A DNA stretch of 64,000 nucleotides from Roseobacter sp. HKCCD6576-2 (lineage in GTDB: Bacteria > Pseudomonadota > Alphaproteobacteria > Rhodobacterales > Rhodobacteraceae). Location of the stretch: the NCBI RefSeq assembly GCF_013179285.1, contig NZ_WVNW01000004.1, positions 186,001 through 250,000 on the forward strand. Direction: 5' to 3'. Below the pieces are notes generated by a model, which worked only from the letters and a program-made list of their open reading frames with translations, was not told the DNA's origin and did no database searches. The position numbers and the translations under genes are program-made. Below, piece after piece: positions 45,536 through 54,937 of the stretch. Numbering within the stretch: the stretch's first letter is position 1; every line of letters begins with the position of its first letter.

Positions 45536-45910
45536 ATGCTATATGGAGTGCGACGTCTGATTGTTGTCGCGGCAGTCGTCACCCTATTTGCGGCAGCGCC
45601 ATTCGCCACGGGCCAATCCGCCAGAGCCGATTCTGTGACGGCTATGGTCGATCCCATCGCAAACCTCGCACCTGGGCAAGCAGTTACGCTGCTCGGCACG
45701 GTCGACCGGATCACAGATGACGATGAGTTCTTGCTGCGGGACGCGACTGGCGCGGTGCCAGTCTATGTTGGGCCAAACCCCATCCCAGCCGCCGTGGGCG
45801 ACAGAGTCACCGTGATCGGCGTGGTGGATGACGACGGGCCGATCGAGATCTATGCCACAACGATTGTCTTAGCCGATGGCACTGAGGTCGCGCTTTCAAA
45901 CCGCTACTGA
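45536..45910 (+). CDS. Secreted OB-fold-like protein (BOF-type)
   Basis: A 124-aa protein with a signal peptide (residues 1-30, ending ATGQSARAD) and a compact beta-rich domain, ADSVTAMV to the end, that resembles the bacterial OB-fold (YgiW/DUF5666-like) proteins; GTVDRITDDDEFLLRDATG and VGDRVTVIGVV are the shared pattern. The ligand is unknown. It starts 1 nt after the small membrane protein stop, so the two are probably co-expressed. It converges on trxA. Confidence 0.65.
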   Translation: MLYGVRRLIVVAAVVTLFAAAPFATGQSARADSVTAMVDPIANLAPGQAVTLLGTVDRITDDDEFLLRDATGAVPVYVGPNPIPAAVGDRVTVIGVVDDDGPIEIYATTIVLADGTEVALSNRY

Positions 45911-45926
45911 CCGGCTGAAAACGAAA

Positions 45927-45946
45927 GGGGCGCATAGTTGCGCCCC
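45927..45946 (-). terminator. Terminator for trxA
   Basis: GGGGCGCA (45927-45934) pairs with TGCGCCCC (45939-45946) across a TAGT loop. On the minus strand the hairpin is followed by TTTCGTTTT; on the plus strand no T-run follows, so it best serves the minus-strand trxA transcript. Confidence 0.75.
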
Positions 45947-45980
45947 AGACACCCATATCGAAATAGGATCGCAGCCTGTC

Positions 45981-46301
45981 TCAGATCGACTCTTCAATCC
46001 ATTTCTGAAGCGCCGCTTTCGGAGCCGCGCCGACTTTGTTCGACACAACTTCACCGTCTTTGAACATGAACAGCGCCGGAATGCCGCGCACACCCAACTC
46101 CATCGGCGAGCTGGGATTTTGATCCACATTCACCTTCACGATCTTGACCCTGCCACCGTAGTCGACGGAAAGCTCCTCCAGAGCCGGGCCAATCTGTTTG
46201 CAAGGGCCGCACCATTCGGCCCAGAAATCCACCACAACGGGGATCGGAGATTGCCGAACTTCGGCGTCAAACGTGTCATCGGTGACGGGAACGGTGCTCA
46301 T
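45981..46301 (-). CDS. trxA: Thioredoxin
   Basis: A 106-aa disulfide reductase with the WCGPC motif (C31, C34) in [16 protein letters not shown] and the cis-Pro loop [13 protein letters not shown]. Length and order match TrxA; it follows addA in the common Rhodobacterales order addB-addA-trxA. Confidence 0.95.
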   Translation of the reverse strand: MSTVPVTDDTFDAEVRQSPIPVVVDFWAEWCGPCKQIGPALEELSVDYGGRVKIVKVNVDQNPSSPMELGVRGIPALFMFKDGEVVSNKVGAAPKAALQKWIEESI

Positions 46302-46369
46302 AGGTCGCTCTCCTCAAAGGCGCGGAAATTGTGCTTGGACGCTGAAGGTATGGACGCGTCCGCCTGAGG

Positions 46370-49300
46370 TCAAGCAGTGGCCGCCCTTTGCAACGCTGCC
46401 ATGACAGAAGCGTGAGGCAAAGGCATCAAGGTCGCTGTCCGGGTCCACAAAATCGCCGTCTCGATTCTGCGGGCCGGGTACAAGAGCGCCAACATCTCGG
46501 CATAGGCCCCCATCTGGCGCAGCAATCCTTCCGGAACCTCATCTGCGCCGACTGGCACCGACGCATTGGATTTGAAATCGACCGCCAGCACCCGGTCGTC
46601 TGTGATGATCAGCCGGTCGATCACGCCGAGCACCTGCGCGGAGAGTGTCTCGCTCCAAGCCGTCAAAGGCACCTCCGCCAACGCCTCCGGCGCAAACACA
46701 TCCGACAAGCTCGGATCGGTCAGGACCCGCACCGCTTCCTCCAGCAATGCTGTCGCCTCGACCTCGGCGACTTCGTCCTCCAGCGCCAAAATCCCCGGTG
46801 CCGCGGCTATCCATCCCGGCTCCGGCACGCCTGGCAGGTGTTCCAGCAGCAGATGGATCAGCCGCCCTCGCCGCAGGGCGGCCTCTTCCTCAAGCCCACC
46901 TGCATCAGAGGCCAGCGCCTTCGCCCCGCCCAGATCAGATGGGCTGCGGGCGGGAACCATCCTTCCATCATCTACTGCGGGCATCAAAGCCCAAGCCGGT
47001 ACAGCTGGCACTTCGGCTTGAACCATCGGCGCGAACTCCCCCGGAGCCGACCAATCTCCGCTTTCCAATCGTAAACCCGTCTCACCAAACATCGCGCAGG
47101 GTTCAGCCCCCAATGCCTCAGCGCTTTCGCGAATCATCCCATACCAACTCTGGTCCGCATTCCGCCCCAAGGTGCCCGCTGCCGCAACGATCAACCAACT
47201 CTCCGCTCGGGTCATCGCCACATAAAGCAGCCGGTTCCGCTCCTCCGCCTCTGCTGCTGTGGCCGCCTCGAACGCAGGGCGTAGGAGCGTCGGCGCATCC
47301 GCTTTCGGCATCGGCCAGACCAATGGCCCGCCCGCGGGTTCCAGCAGGGTCACACCCCGGTTCCCGGCGCGGCGCTGCGCACAATCGGGCAAGATTACAA
47401 TCGGCGCTTCCAGCCCTTTCGCCCCATGGATTGACATCACCCGGATCTGATTGCCCGCACTTCCGGGATCGCGCTTGATGGTGACGTCATCGGCCTGCAA
47501 CCAGCCGACAAACCCGGTCAGACTCGGCACTTCCATCCGCTCATAGGCCAGCGCCTGACCCAACATCGCGTCGATGCCGTCCTCTGCCTCCTGCCCCAAG
47601 CGTGCCAAAAGCCTGCGCCGGGCGTCATGGCGGATCAGAACCCGTTCCAACAAATCGTAAGGGCGCAGAAAATCTGTGTGATCGCGGAGATCTTCCAGCA
47701 TAGCCACCGTTTCGGCGAACTCAGCGGCGCGGCTTTGCAAGGCCCGCCACAAAAACCCCTCCCGTCCATGGGCCAAGTCGAAAAGCTCCGCTTCCGACCA
47801 GCCCAAGATCGGCGATCGCAACACCGCCGCCAGCGACAGATCATCCTCCGGTGTCGCCAAAAATGCCATCAACGCCACGAGATCTTTGACGGCCAGCTCC
47901 GCCGCAACACGCATCCGGTCCGCCCCCGCGATCGGCAGGCCGGCCCCTTTGATCGCAGCGATCATCTCGTGAAACAGGTCCGAGCGCCGCTGCACCAGGA
48001 TCAGGATATCCCCCGCGCGCACTGCCCGACGCGTGGGCCGCCCTGCCTCCTCCACCTCGATAGTCACCTTGCCATCCAGCATCTCCTTGATCGCGGTGGC
48101 GACACGTCGAGCAAGCCGTACATGGTGATGGTCTTCTTCTAGAAGATCGACGGGGTTCTCCCAGTTCGATGGCTCAAGTTTTTCGGATTTCGGGATGTGC
48201 GGCCAGACATCCACCCGCCCAGGCAATGCCGATTTGAACGCCGTATGGGTGACATCCGGACCCACACCGGCCGCTCCCAACCCACCTGCCACATGATCGA
48301 CCAGAGCCAGGATCGGTTCCGCAGACCGGAAAGAATAGATCAACTCCCGCGATTGAAACGGCGCCTCAATCTGCGCCAATCTCTCGGCAAAATGATCGCG
48401 CATCCGATCAAATCCAGACGGGTCCGCCCCTTGGAACGAATAGATCGACTGCTTCTTGTCCCCGACCACAAAGATCGTCCGCGACGTTTCGGCCCGTGCA
48501 CCCTCGCCACTCGCGAACTCTTCGGCCAGTTTTGCGATGATCTGCCATTGCGCGGGCGCCGTATCCTGCGCCTCATCCACGAGGATATGGTCGATCCCAC
48601 CATCCAGGCGGAACAGAACCCATTGCGCCACACCCGGCGCCATCAAAAGCGACCGCGTATGCCGGATCAGATCATCGAAATCGAGCCAGCCCCGCGCCTG
48701 TTTCGCCGTGTCATAGGCGGGCAGAAACGCCGCCGCGAAGCGGTGCAGGGCGTCGGTCTTGCGCGCCGTTTGCAACGCCCGACGTAACGGTCGCGCCGCC
48801 TCGAGCCGCAACATGAACGCCTCCAGCGGCGCCAGATCCGCCCCCATCGCCGTGCGAATTGCGGCATTACCAAATGTGCCGATCTTGGCCGCATCCGGCG
48901 TCTTCGTGGTCGGTCCGCTCAGGAAGACCTCTTCAATCTGCGCCAAATCCTCCAACCCAGGAGACGCCCAGTTGAACCCAGACAAGATGCGGTGGCTCTT
49001 GCCCAAATTACGGCTCTCAGGGTCTAGGAGCGGTACGAGGCGGTCGCACAGGACTTGCTCGCCGCCGAGAAAGGCTTGGCTCAAAATATCCGCGTCACTC
49101 AGATCGGGATTGATCCCAAACCAATCGAAAATCGCCTCCCGCTCACGTTGCGGTTCCACCTCATCGCGATGAGCCAGAAGCGCGCGGACAAGCCCGGCCA
49201 TGTCATCGCCCGAGAGATACGCGGCGACTCCATCGATAGACGGAACGTCCTCCCCATCGGCCAACATATCAAGCACATCATTCGCCAAAAGAAGCTGCGC

Positions 49301-49753
49301 CCGCTCATCCATTTCCGTGAAGCCCGGCGAAACTCCTGCCTCCAACGGAAAGCGCCGCAGCACCCCGCCGCAGAACGAATGGATCGTCTGGATCTTCAGC
49401 CCACCAGGCGTCTCAATCGCACGCGCAAAAAGCGTCCGCGCGCGGGATAGAAGCTCGGGCGTAATCCGCTCGGCCTCCAAACCCAAGGTCGCAAGGGCGG
49501 TCGCCAACGCACCATCTGGTTTCATGGCCCACTCGCCCAATCGGCGGAACAGCCTGTTCTGCATCTCCGACGCGGCGGCTTTGGTATAGGTCAGGCAGAG
49601 GATCCGCTCCGGCGGCACTTCTTCTAAAAGAAGTCGCGCTACTCGGTCGGTCAGCACACGAGTCTTGCCACTGCCCGCATTGGCCGAGAGCCAAGTGGAT
49701 TGCCCCGGATCGGCGGCGATCACCTGCGCGCGCGAGGCGTCGTTGAGGGTCAT
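46370..49753 (-). CDS. addA: Double-strand break repair helicase-nuclease AddA
   Basis: A 1127-aa UvrD-type helicase and nuclease of RecBCD-like AddAB. Walker A is SANAGSGKT (K30), the helicase core continues with DEAQDT and the GAKGLEAP motif VI region, and the C-terminal nuclease has AVDFKSNA. Its start overlaps the addB stop (ATGA). It resects double-strand ends before RecA loading. Confidence 0.92.
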   Translation of the reverse strand: MTLNDASRAQVIAADPGQSTWLSANAGSGKTRVLTDRVARLLLEEVPPERILCLTYTKAAASEMQNRLFRRLGEWAMKPDGALATALATLGLEAERITPELLSRARTLFARAIETPGGLKIQTIHSFCGGVLRRFPLEAGVSPGFTEMDERAQLLLANDVLDMLADGEDVPSIDGVAAYLSGDDMAGLVRALLAHRDEVEPQREREAIFDWFGINPDLSDADILSQAFLGGEQVLCDRLVPLLDPESRNLGKSHRILSGFNWASPGLEDLAQIEEVFLSGPTTKTPDAAKIGTFGNAAIRTAMGADLAPLEAFMLRLEAARPLRRALQTARKTDALHRFAAAFLPAYDTAKQARGWLDFDDLIRHTRSLLMAPGVAQWVLFRLDGGIDHILVDEAQDTAPAQWQIIAKLAEEFASGEGARAETSRTIFVVGDKKQSIYSFQGADPSGFDRMRDHFAERLAQIEAPFQSRELIYSFRSAEPILALVDHVAGGLGAAGVGPDVTHTAFKSALPGRVDVWPHIPKSEKLEPSNWENPVDLLEEDHHHVRLARRVATAIKEMLDGKVTIEVEEAGRPTRRAVRAGDILILVQRRSDLFHEMIAAIKGAGLPIAGADRMRVAAELAVKDLVALMAFLATPEDDLSLAAVLRSPILGWSEAELFDLAHGREGFLWRALQSRAAEFAETVAMLEDLRDHTDFLRPYDLLERVLIRHDARRRLLARLGQEAEDGIDAMLGQALAYERMEVPSLTGFVGWLQADDVTIKRDPGSAGNQIRVMSIHGAKGLEAPIVILPDCAQRRAGNRGVTLLEPAGGPLVWPMPKADAPTLLRPAFEAATAAEAEERNRLLYVAMTRAESWLIVAAAGTLGRNADQSWYGMIRESAEALGAEPCAMFGETGLRLESGDWSAPGEFAPMVQAEVPAVPAWALMPAVDDGRMVPARSPSDLGGAKALASDAGGLEEEAALRRGRLIHLLLEHLPGVPEPGWIAAAPGILALEDEVAEVEATALLEEAVRVLTDPSLSDVFAPEALAEVPLTAWSETLSAQVLGVIDRLIITDDRVLAVDFKSNASVPVGADEVPEGLLRQMGAYAEMLALLYPARRIETAILWTRTATLMPLPHASVMAALQRAATA

Positions 49754-52701
49754 GCCCCCACCTCCTCTGCTGTTGGCGCGGTTGTCTCATCCCACTCCCC
49801 GTATCGGGCCAGATGATCGTAGTCGCCTGCATAGCGCAGTTCGGCCATCGCGCGGCGCGATGTGTAGCCATTCGCCGCGTCTGCATAATGTGCCAGAAGC
49901 GTCTCGAACTCCGCAGCGATCTGATCGATCTCGTCTGGCGTCGCATCATGGCTCAACACGGTTCCGCCGTTGCCAAGCCCAATATAGGCGATCCGGGCCA
50001 CATCCGTGACCTCTCCGAAGGCACCGCCGCGCGCCATCATCGCCTCAAGCCAAAGCTGTTTGTTGAAGAACCGTTCCTGATCGGCAGACGGAACAGCCCC
50101 GGTCTTATAGTCATAAATCGCGAGCGCGCCCTCGGGCGTCAGATCCAATCGGTCCGCTGTCCCGGTTAGCGTAAACGACTTATCTTTTATAAGAAGCTCT
50201 GCCGAGAACTCCAATCGATGCGGCGTTGCAAACGCACGCCGCGCCCGCTCACTCGCGACGAACCACGGTGCAGCCCGCGTCAGACGCGCTTGCCAAAGGC
50301 GTCGCGCCACGGGCCAGGGCACCTCTTGGCGAAGCGCCGCTTCGGCAAGCCGCGTGAAAAGCGCCTCCGCATCCGCTGGCAACCCATCGCGTGTGATCTC
50401 CACGAAACTGCGCAGCATCGCATGCAGCGCCGTACCGCGCAGCCGTGCGTCGGGCGCTTGCCTCAGTGGGTCCAGTGGCCTCAACCGCAGAACCTTCTGC
50501 GCGTAGATTGCATAAGGATCGCGCACCAGTTTCTCGATTTGGGTCACTGAGAGGCGGTTTGGCCTGGCCGTTACCGGCGGCCTCGGCGATGGCCGTGGCG
50601 CGGGCGGCACCGGCGTTTCGGGTGCGCCCAATGCCTCAGCCATGGCCAGCCAATCCTGGCCCCGCGCCCGCATTTCCGCCAGGGCCGCGCGCGCCTCGGG
50701 CCCGGTCCCCTCCATCAGGTTCACCAATCGGTTCACCCAACGCGATGGCACCGTTTCGGTTTCCGCATCTCGTTTCGCCCGGCTGAGCCAAACCTCGCGG
50801 GCTGCCACCGCTTGCTGAAAATCATGAGCCGAGAGGCCGATCTGCCGATCCGGCAGGCGCAGCCCGGCCTCGGCCCGCATCGCCCGGTTCAGCCATGGGT
50901 CGGCCCCGGGCGCGGCTGGCCAAACACCTTCGTTCAACCCCGCTAAAATCAACAGATCAGCGCCCTGAACCCGCGCCTCCAACGCCCCCCAAATCATGAT
51001 CCGCGCATGGGGGCGGACCGGGTTGCGCGCCTCTGCATCGTCCAGAACCGCGCCGATCAGATCGCGATACTCGGACGGGCTCAACATCCCCCCCGCATCC
51101 GCATCTGCCACCACAGCTTGCATCAGACGCTGAACCGCCTGCCCATCTTCCCGCGCCCAAAGGTTCCCCGCGCCATCCGCACCGGGCCCCGCAGCCAGGG
51201 CCTCAGCCAATGTCAGATGCCGCGCGACATGATCCGCGAGCGAAACCGACTCCGCCTCCCGCGAAGAGAGCAGGAGGTCGGAGACCCAACTGGCCCATGC
51301 GACCGCGCCGGAATCCGTTTCCCGTTTGGCCGCCCAATCCAGAAGATCGCCAGGTTCCGGATAGGGGCCACCGCCTCTTAAGATTTGCAATTCCAAATCC
51401 CGCGACCGCAGCAGATGCGCGCCGCGATCTTCGCGCGCCGAATGCGTCAGCGGATGTTTCAGCAGCACCAACAGCGCCTCTGCGGTCGGGCGCGCACTCA
51501 ACAGCTCTACGACATGGCGCAAGAGCCGTCCCGCCGCGGTCAAAGACAAAGGTTGCCCGGCACTGTCATCGGGCAGGATACCCCACCGATCCAGAGCCGC
51601 CGTCACCTGCCGGGTCAGCGTACGATCGGGGCTGATCAACGCCGCGCGCTGCCCTGTTTCCGCCGCCTTCCGCAACCGAAGCGCAATGGCGGCGGCTTCG
51701 GCTTGCGGCGTCGGCGCCTCGATCAAACTCATATCGGCGACAGCGGGGGACAGATTCCCCAGTTTCGGCCCCTCCTCACGCCATTGATCGGTGACAGGCG
51801 CTGGCCGCAACGCCAGAGAGATCAAGCGGTTCCGGCGCGGATGAGCGCGCGGGGTTCCACTCCATTCGGGGATCGCTTTGGGCGCCAATCCGAGGCGTTC
51901 GGCAAACTTCCCAAGCCGGAACTGCGGGTGATCTTCGCCCCCCAAGCCAACAGCACGACCATGTAGCAATCCGGCCCAAACCTCCTCCGGCATGTCACCG
52001 TCCAACCCTGGCAGCACCACTGCCCCTTGCGGAAGTGCGGCAACGGCCCGCATGAAGCGCGCAGTCGCCCCGCGCGACCCTGTAGAGCCTGCAACGATGA
52101 TCGGATGTGTCGGTGGTACGCTTTGCCACGCTTTTGCCAGCCGGTCGACCAGGGCGGAATGACGGGCTTCGACCGTCAGGCTGTCTTCGCCCGCGAAAAA
52201 CGGTGCCACGATTGACAAAAACGCCTGGCTGCGCTGCCAATGTTGCGCGTGCTCGGCCACGTCCAGGCGCTGCACGGCCTCGGGTGTCACCCGTTCCTCC
52301 TGCATCTCCCCCATCAAATCGGCGAGGCTATCCGCCAGTGGATAAAGCGCGGCACGGGGGGCCAGATCAGGGCGCTGGTCCAGCAATTTGGCGATCAGCT
52401 GGCTCAATTGCAGCCTCAGGCGCAGGGGGGACATCGCGGGCGGCAAACCGGCCATGTCGGGACGCGCGGCGAGATCGGTCACTGGGCGAATGCGTGGCAA
52501 AAAACTCGCCTGACGCTCAGCAAATTGGGCGGTCAGGCGACGCTGCATCCGGGCCGTGTTGACATAAATCTCAACCCGCGCGAGCGCCTCTGGTGGCTGC
52601 CTTTCGAGCCGGGCTTCCACCCCCTCGATCAAGGCCGATGTGAAATCGACTCCCAACGGGGTCGCAAAAACCCGCGGCCCCGCGCTCGGCTCAAACATCA
52701 T
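49750..52701 (-). CDS. addB: Double-strand break repair protein AddB
   Basis: A 983-aa partner of AddA. The C-terminal PD-(D/E)xK nuclease has LAIYDYKTG (catalytic D and K). The long middle shows the inactive helicase-like region of alphaproteobacterial AddB; no Walker A is seen. The start (ATG 52701, or ATG 52698) overlaps the murU 3' end by 11 nt. Confidence 0.9.
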   Translation of the reverse strand: MMFEPSAGPRVFATPLGVDFTSALIEGVEARLERQPPEALARVEIYVNTARMQRRLTAQFAERQASFLPRIRPVTDLAARPDMAGLPPAMSPLRLRLQLSQLIAKLLDQRPDLAPRAALYPLADSLADLMGEMQEERVTPEAVQRLDVAEHAQHWQRSQAFLSIVAPFFAGEDSLTVEARHSALVDRLAKAWQSVPPTHPIIVAGSTGSRGATARFMRAVAALPQGAVVLPGLDGDMPEEVWAGLLHGRAVGLGGEDHPQFRLGKFAERLGLAPKAIPEWSGTPRAHPRRNRLISLALRPAPVTDQWREEGPKLGNLSPAVADMSLIEAPTPQAEAAAIALRLRKAAETGQRAALISPDRTLTRQVTAALDRWGILPDDSAGQPLSLTAAGRLLRHVVELLSARPTAEALLVLLKHPLTHSAREDRGAHLLRSRDLELQILRGGGPYPEPGDLLDWAAKRETDSGAVAWASWVSDLLLSSREAESVSLADHVARHLTLAEALAAGPGADGAGNLWAREDGQAVQRLMQAVVADADAGGMLSPSEYRDLIGAVLDDAEARNPVRPHARIMIWGALEARVQGADLLILAGLNEGVWPAAPGADPWLNRAMRAEAGLRLPDRQIGLSAHDFQQAVAAREVWLSRAKRDAETETVPSRWVNRLVNLMEGTGPEARAALAEMRARGQDWLAMAEALGAPETPVPPAPRPSPRPPVTARPNRLSVTQIEKLVRDPYAIYAQKVLRLRPLDPLRQAPDARLRGTALHAMLRSFVEITRDGLPADAEALFTRLAEAALRQEVPWPVARRLWQARLTRAAPWFVASERARRAFATPHRLEFSAELLIKDKSFTLTGTADRLDLTPEGALAIYDYKTGAVPSADQERFFNKQLWLEAMMARGGAFGEVTDVARIAYIGLGNGGTVLSHDATPDEIDQIAAEFETLLAHYADAANGYTSRRAMAELRYAGDYDHLARYGEWDETTAPTAEEVGA

Positions 52702-53386
52702 CGGTTTGGCCTAACATTTCTTCAGCCAGCACGATTCCGGTCGGATGCCCAACATCGGCCCAAAACCCTGGATAGACTAGGCCGTAGAGCCGCCGGTCCG
52801 CCATCAGATTGCGCCAAATCACCCACATCGAGAACGGACCTTCAGGCGTATCTTGAAACACTGCCGGGTCGAGTATCTGCGCACCAGTCCAGACCTGGCC
52901 CGTCTTATCCGGTGTCAATTGGCCACTCTCCAGCAGACGAAAATCACCCCCACCTTGACGACCAACCGCTCGCTCAGGGGGGACCAGCAACATCAAACCG
53001 CCCATCTTGCGCGGTGTCCAAGCCTCCGCCAAGAGGCCAAGTGGGTTGCTCCCTCGCCAAACCGCGTCGGAATTCAGTGTCCAAAACGGGTTTTCTCCCA
53101 AAACCGGCAACGCGTTCCGAACACCGCCACCGGAGTCCAGAATATCCGGGGTCTCGTGAAGAAACTGAACATCTGGAAGATCCGCCAAATGCGCCGCGAT
53201 CTGTTCGGCCTGGTAATGCCCATTCACCACGATCGGCCCTGCGCCAGCCGAGCGGGCGAGATCCAACGCATGGTCGATCAAGCGGCGCCCGGCGACTTCG
53301 ATCAACGGCTTTGGCCGCTCCGCCGTCAGCGCACCCATCCGGGTGCCGAACCCGGCGGCCAGGATCATGCAAGCTTTCGGGGTCAT
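52691..53386 (-). CDS. murU: N-acetylmuramate-1-phosphate uridylyltransferase (MurU)
   Basis: A 231-aa nucleotidyltransferase. The nucleotide-binding LAAGFGTRMGALTAERPKPL (residues about 9-28) is the NDP-sugar pyrophosphorylase motif, and NSDAVWRG is the metal site. Together with AmgK it recycles cell-wall MurNAc to UDP-MurNAc. I choose the ATG at 53386, which overlaps the amgK stop (ATGA). Other NDP-sugar enzymes are possible, but the neighbour fits MurU. Confidence 0.88.
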   Translation of the reverse strand: MTPKACMILAAGFGTRMGALTAERPKPLIEVAGRRLIDHALDLARSAGAGPIVVNGHYQAEQIAAHLADLPDVQFLHETPDILDSGGGVRNALPVLGENPFWTLNSDAVWRGSNPLGLLAEAWTPRKMGGLMLLVPPERAVGRQGGGDFRLLESGQLTPDKTGQVWTGAQILDPAVFQDTPEGPFSMWVIWRNLMADRRLYGLVYPGFWADVGHPTGIVLAEEMLGQTDDV

Positions 53387-54351
53387 GCAGGCGCCGCCCA
53401 ATGGTCCAGAAGCTGAATAACCGGCGCGCGGAGATCCGCCAGCTCTGGATGATCGACGGCCCGCCGAATATGCCCTGCCACGCGCGGGATATGGCGCAGA
53501 TACATGGTCTTCCCCTCGGTTCTGGCCAGCCTGGAAAAGACGCCCAATATCCGCAAGTTCCGCTGTACCGAGAGGATGGCGCAGGTGAGCATGAACCGGT
53601 CTGGCTCAAGCTCCAAATCTGTCGCCTGCCTCTGGATCAACTGCCGCTTCAGCGCCTCTGGCACATCCCGGCGGGCATCATCCAAAAGCGAGATCAGATC
53701 ATAGCCCACAGGGCCGAAAACCGCGTCTTGGAAATCCAACAGCCCGACACGAGCCAATCCAGCGCGATCGGGCAGCCATATCAGGTTCTCCGCGTGATAA
53801 TCCCGCAAAATCAGTGTTTCGTAGCCGGTCAAATAGGCCCCGAAAGCAGACAAAAGTGCCGCCGCCAATCGGTCGCGCAAGGTTTCTGTATCATCAACGG
53901 GTTCCAGGCTCTCGAAGGTGATATCGATCATCTCCACCATGCGATGCGGCGTGAGCGTCACCAAAGCCGGGGGAGGTGTGAGCCCGGCCAAATGCGTCGT
54001 CAGATCACACGCCGCGGTATAAAGCGCGGTCGCTGTGCTCGGGTTTTCGGCCACTTTTCGGGCCATGAGGTCGTCGCCCAAATCTTCGATCAGCATCAGC
54101 CCGGACTCGGGATCTGCGGCCCAAATCTCTGGTGCGGAAAGGCCTTGATCGGTCAGATATCGCGCGATCGCCCCGAACGCCTCGAAGCTGGTGCGATCTT
54201 CTGGCGGGGCCAACATCACGACCGCGCGCCTGTCGCGCGCTCTATCGTGCAACCGGAGATATCGCCGGGCCGACGCATCACCTGCCAGAGGCGTCCGCGT
54301 CGCTTGGGCCCAACCCTCCCGTGCCAGAAACGCGTTCAGCGATGGAGTCAT
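53383..54351 (-). CDS. amgK: Anomeric MurNAc/GlcNAc kinase (AmgK)
   Basis: A 322-aa aminoglycoside-phosphotransferase-fold kinase that phosphorylates MurNAc at C1. It has the catalytic loop LILRDYHAENLIWLP, the DFQDAVFGPVGYDL metal segment and a Gly-rich GDASARRYLRL N-terminus. Start overlaps the tsaE stop (ATGA); murU follows by overlap. Position tsaE-amgK-murU is the common recycling order. Confidence 0.9.
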   Translation of the reverse strand: MTPSLNAFLAREGWAQATRTPLAGDASARRYLRLHDRARDRRAVVMLAPPEDRTSFEAFGAIARYLTDQGLSAPEIWAADPESGLMLIEDLGDDLMARKVAENPSTATALYTAACDLTTHLAGLTPPPALVTLTPHRMVEMIDITFESLEPVDDTETLRDRLAAALLSAFGAYLTGYETLILRDYHAENLIWLPDRAGLARVGLLDFQDAVFGPVGYDLISLLDDARRDVPEALKRQLIQRQATDLELEPDRFMLTCAILSVQRNLRILGVFSRLARTEGKTMYLRHIPRVAGHIRRAVDHPELADLRAPVIQLLDHWAAPA

Positions 54352-54872
54352 AGGGCCTCCAAATGGCACATCAGCTGCTCAGCCAACGGTGTCATTTCCG
54401 CTGCATGCAAGGTGATACGCCGAGCTTCAGCGGCATCCGGGTCCGCTGAGAAGGTCAACCACACTGCGTCTCGAGGCCGGAGGCCATTCAATCGCTCGGG
54501 CCATTCGATTAAGCACACCGCCTCGCTCAAAGCGTCATCTAAGCCCAGTTCAAGCACCTCGTCCGGCCCGCTGAGCCGATATAGATCGCAATGCCAGATC
54601 TCCAGATCGCCCGCATGATAGGTCTGAACCAGCGTGAAACTTGGGGATGGCACATCTTCGACGGCGTCGAATGCCGACAAACGTGCCTGAATAAGTGCGC
54701 GTGCAAAATGGGTCTTGCCGCTGCCCAGGTCACCGCTCAGGAGGACCGTGTCACCTGCCTCCAGTTCCGGCGCCATACGCGCCGCAAGCGCAGCGGTTGC
54801 AGCGGGGCTGGAACTGACCCGCTGTAGCAGCGCAGGCGGACAATCCATCGAACGGAGGGGAAGCTCGGACAT
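54348..54872 (-). CDS. tsaE: tRNA threonylcarbamoyladenosine biosynthesis ATPase TsaE
   Basis: A 174-aa ATPase needed for t6A37 formation. Walker A is GDLGSGKTHF (residues about 47-56), the strand DLEIWHCDLYRLSG and the acidic Walker B-like EAVCLIEWPE are family hallmarks. I choose the ATG at 54872; a start at 54911 is possible but longer than usual. t6A is the substrate of mtaB, also in this window. Confidence 0.92.
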   Translation of the reverse strand: MSELPLRSMDCPPALLQRVSSSPAATAALAARMAPELEAGDTVLLSGDLGSGKTHFARALIQARLSAFDAVEDVPSPSFTLVQTYHAGDLEIWHCDLYRLSGPDEVLELGLDDALSEAVCLIEWPERLNGLRPRDAVWLTFSADPDAAEARRITLHAAEMTPLAEQLMCHLEAL

Positions 54873-54937
54873 GACGACAGAGTTTAGCCATGGCCTCGCC
54901 GCCCGCAACACTTACCTCTGCTGAAAAAGCCTTTGGC

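Noticed and set aside
52240-54618. A 792-codon open frame on the plus strand
   Set aside because: It lies antisense to addB, murU, amgK and tsaE, which all have clear family motifs and tight overlaps. In GC-rich DNA such frames arise because stop codons are rare in the complementary frame.
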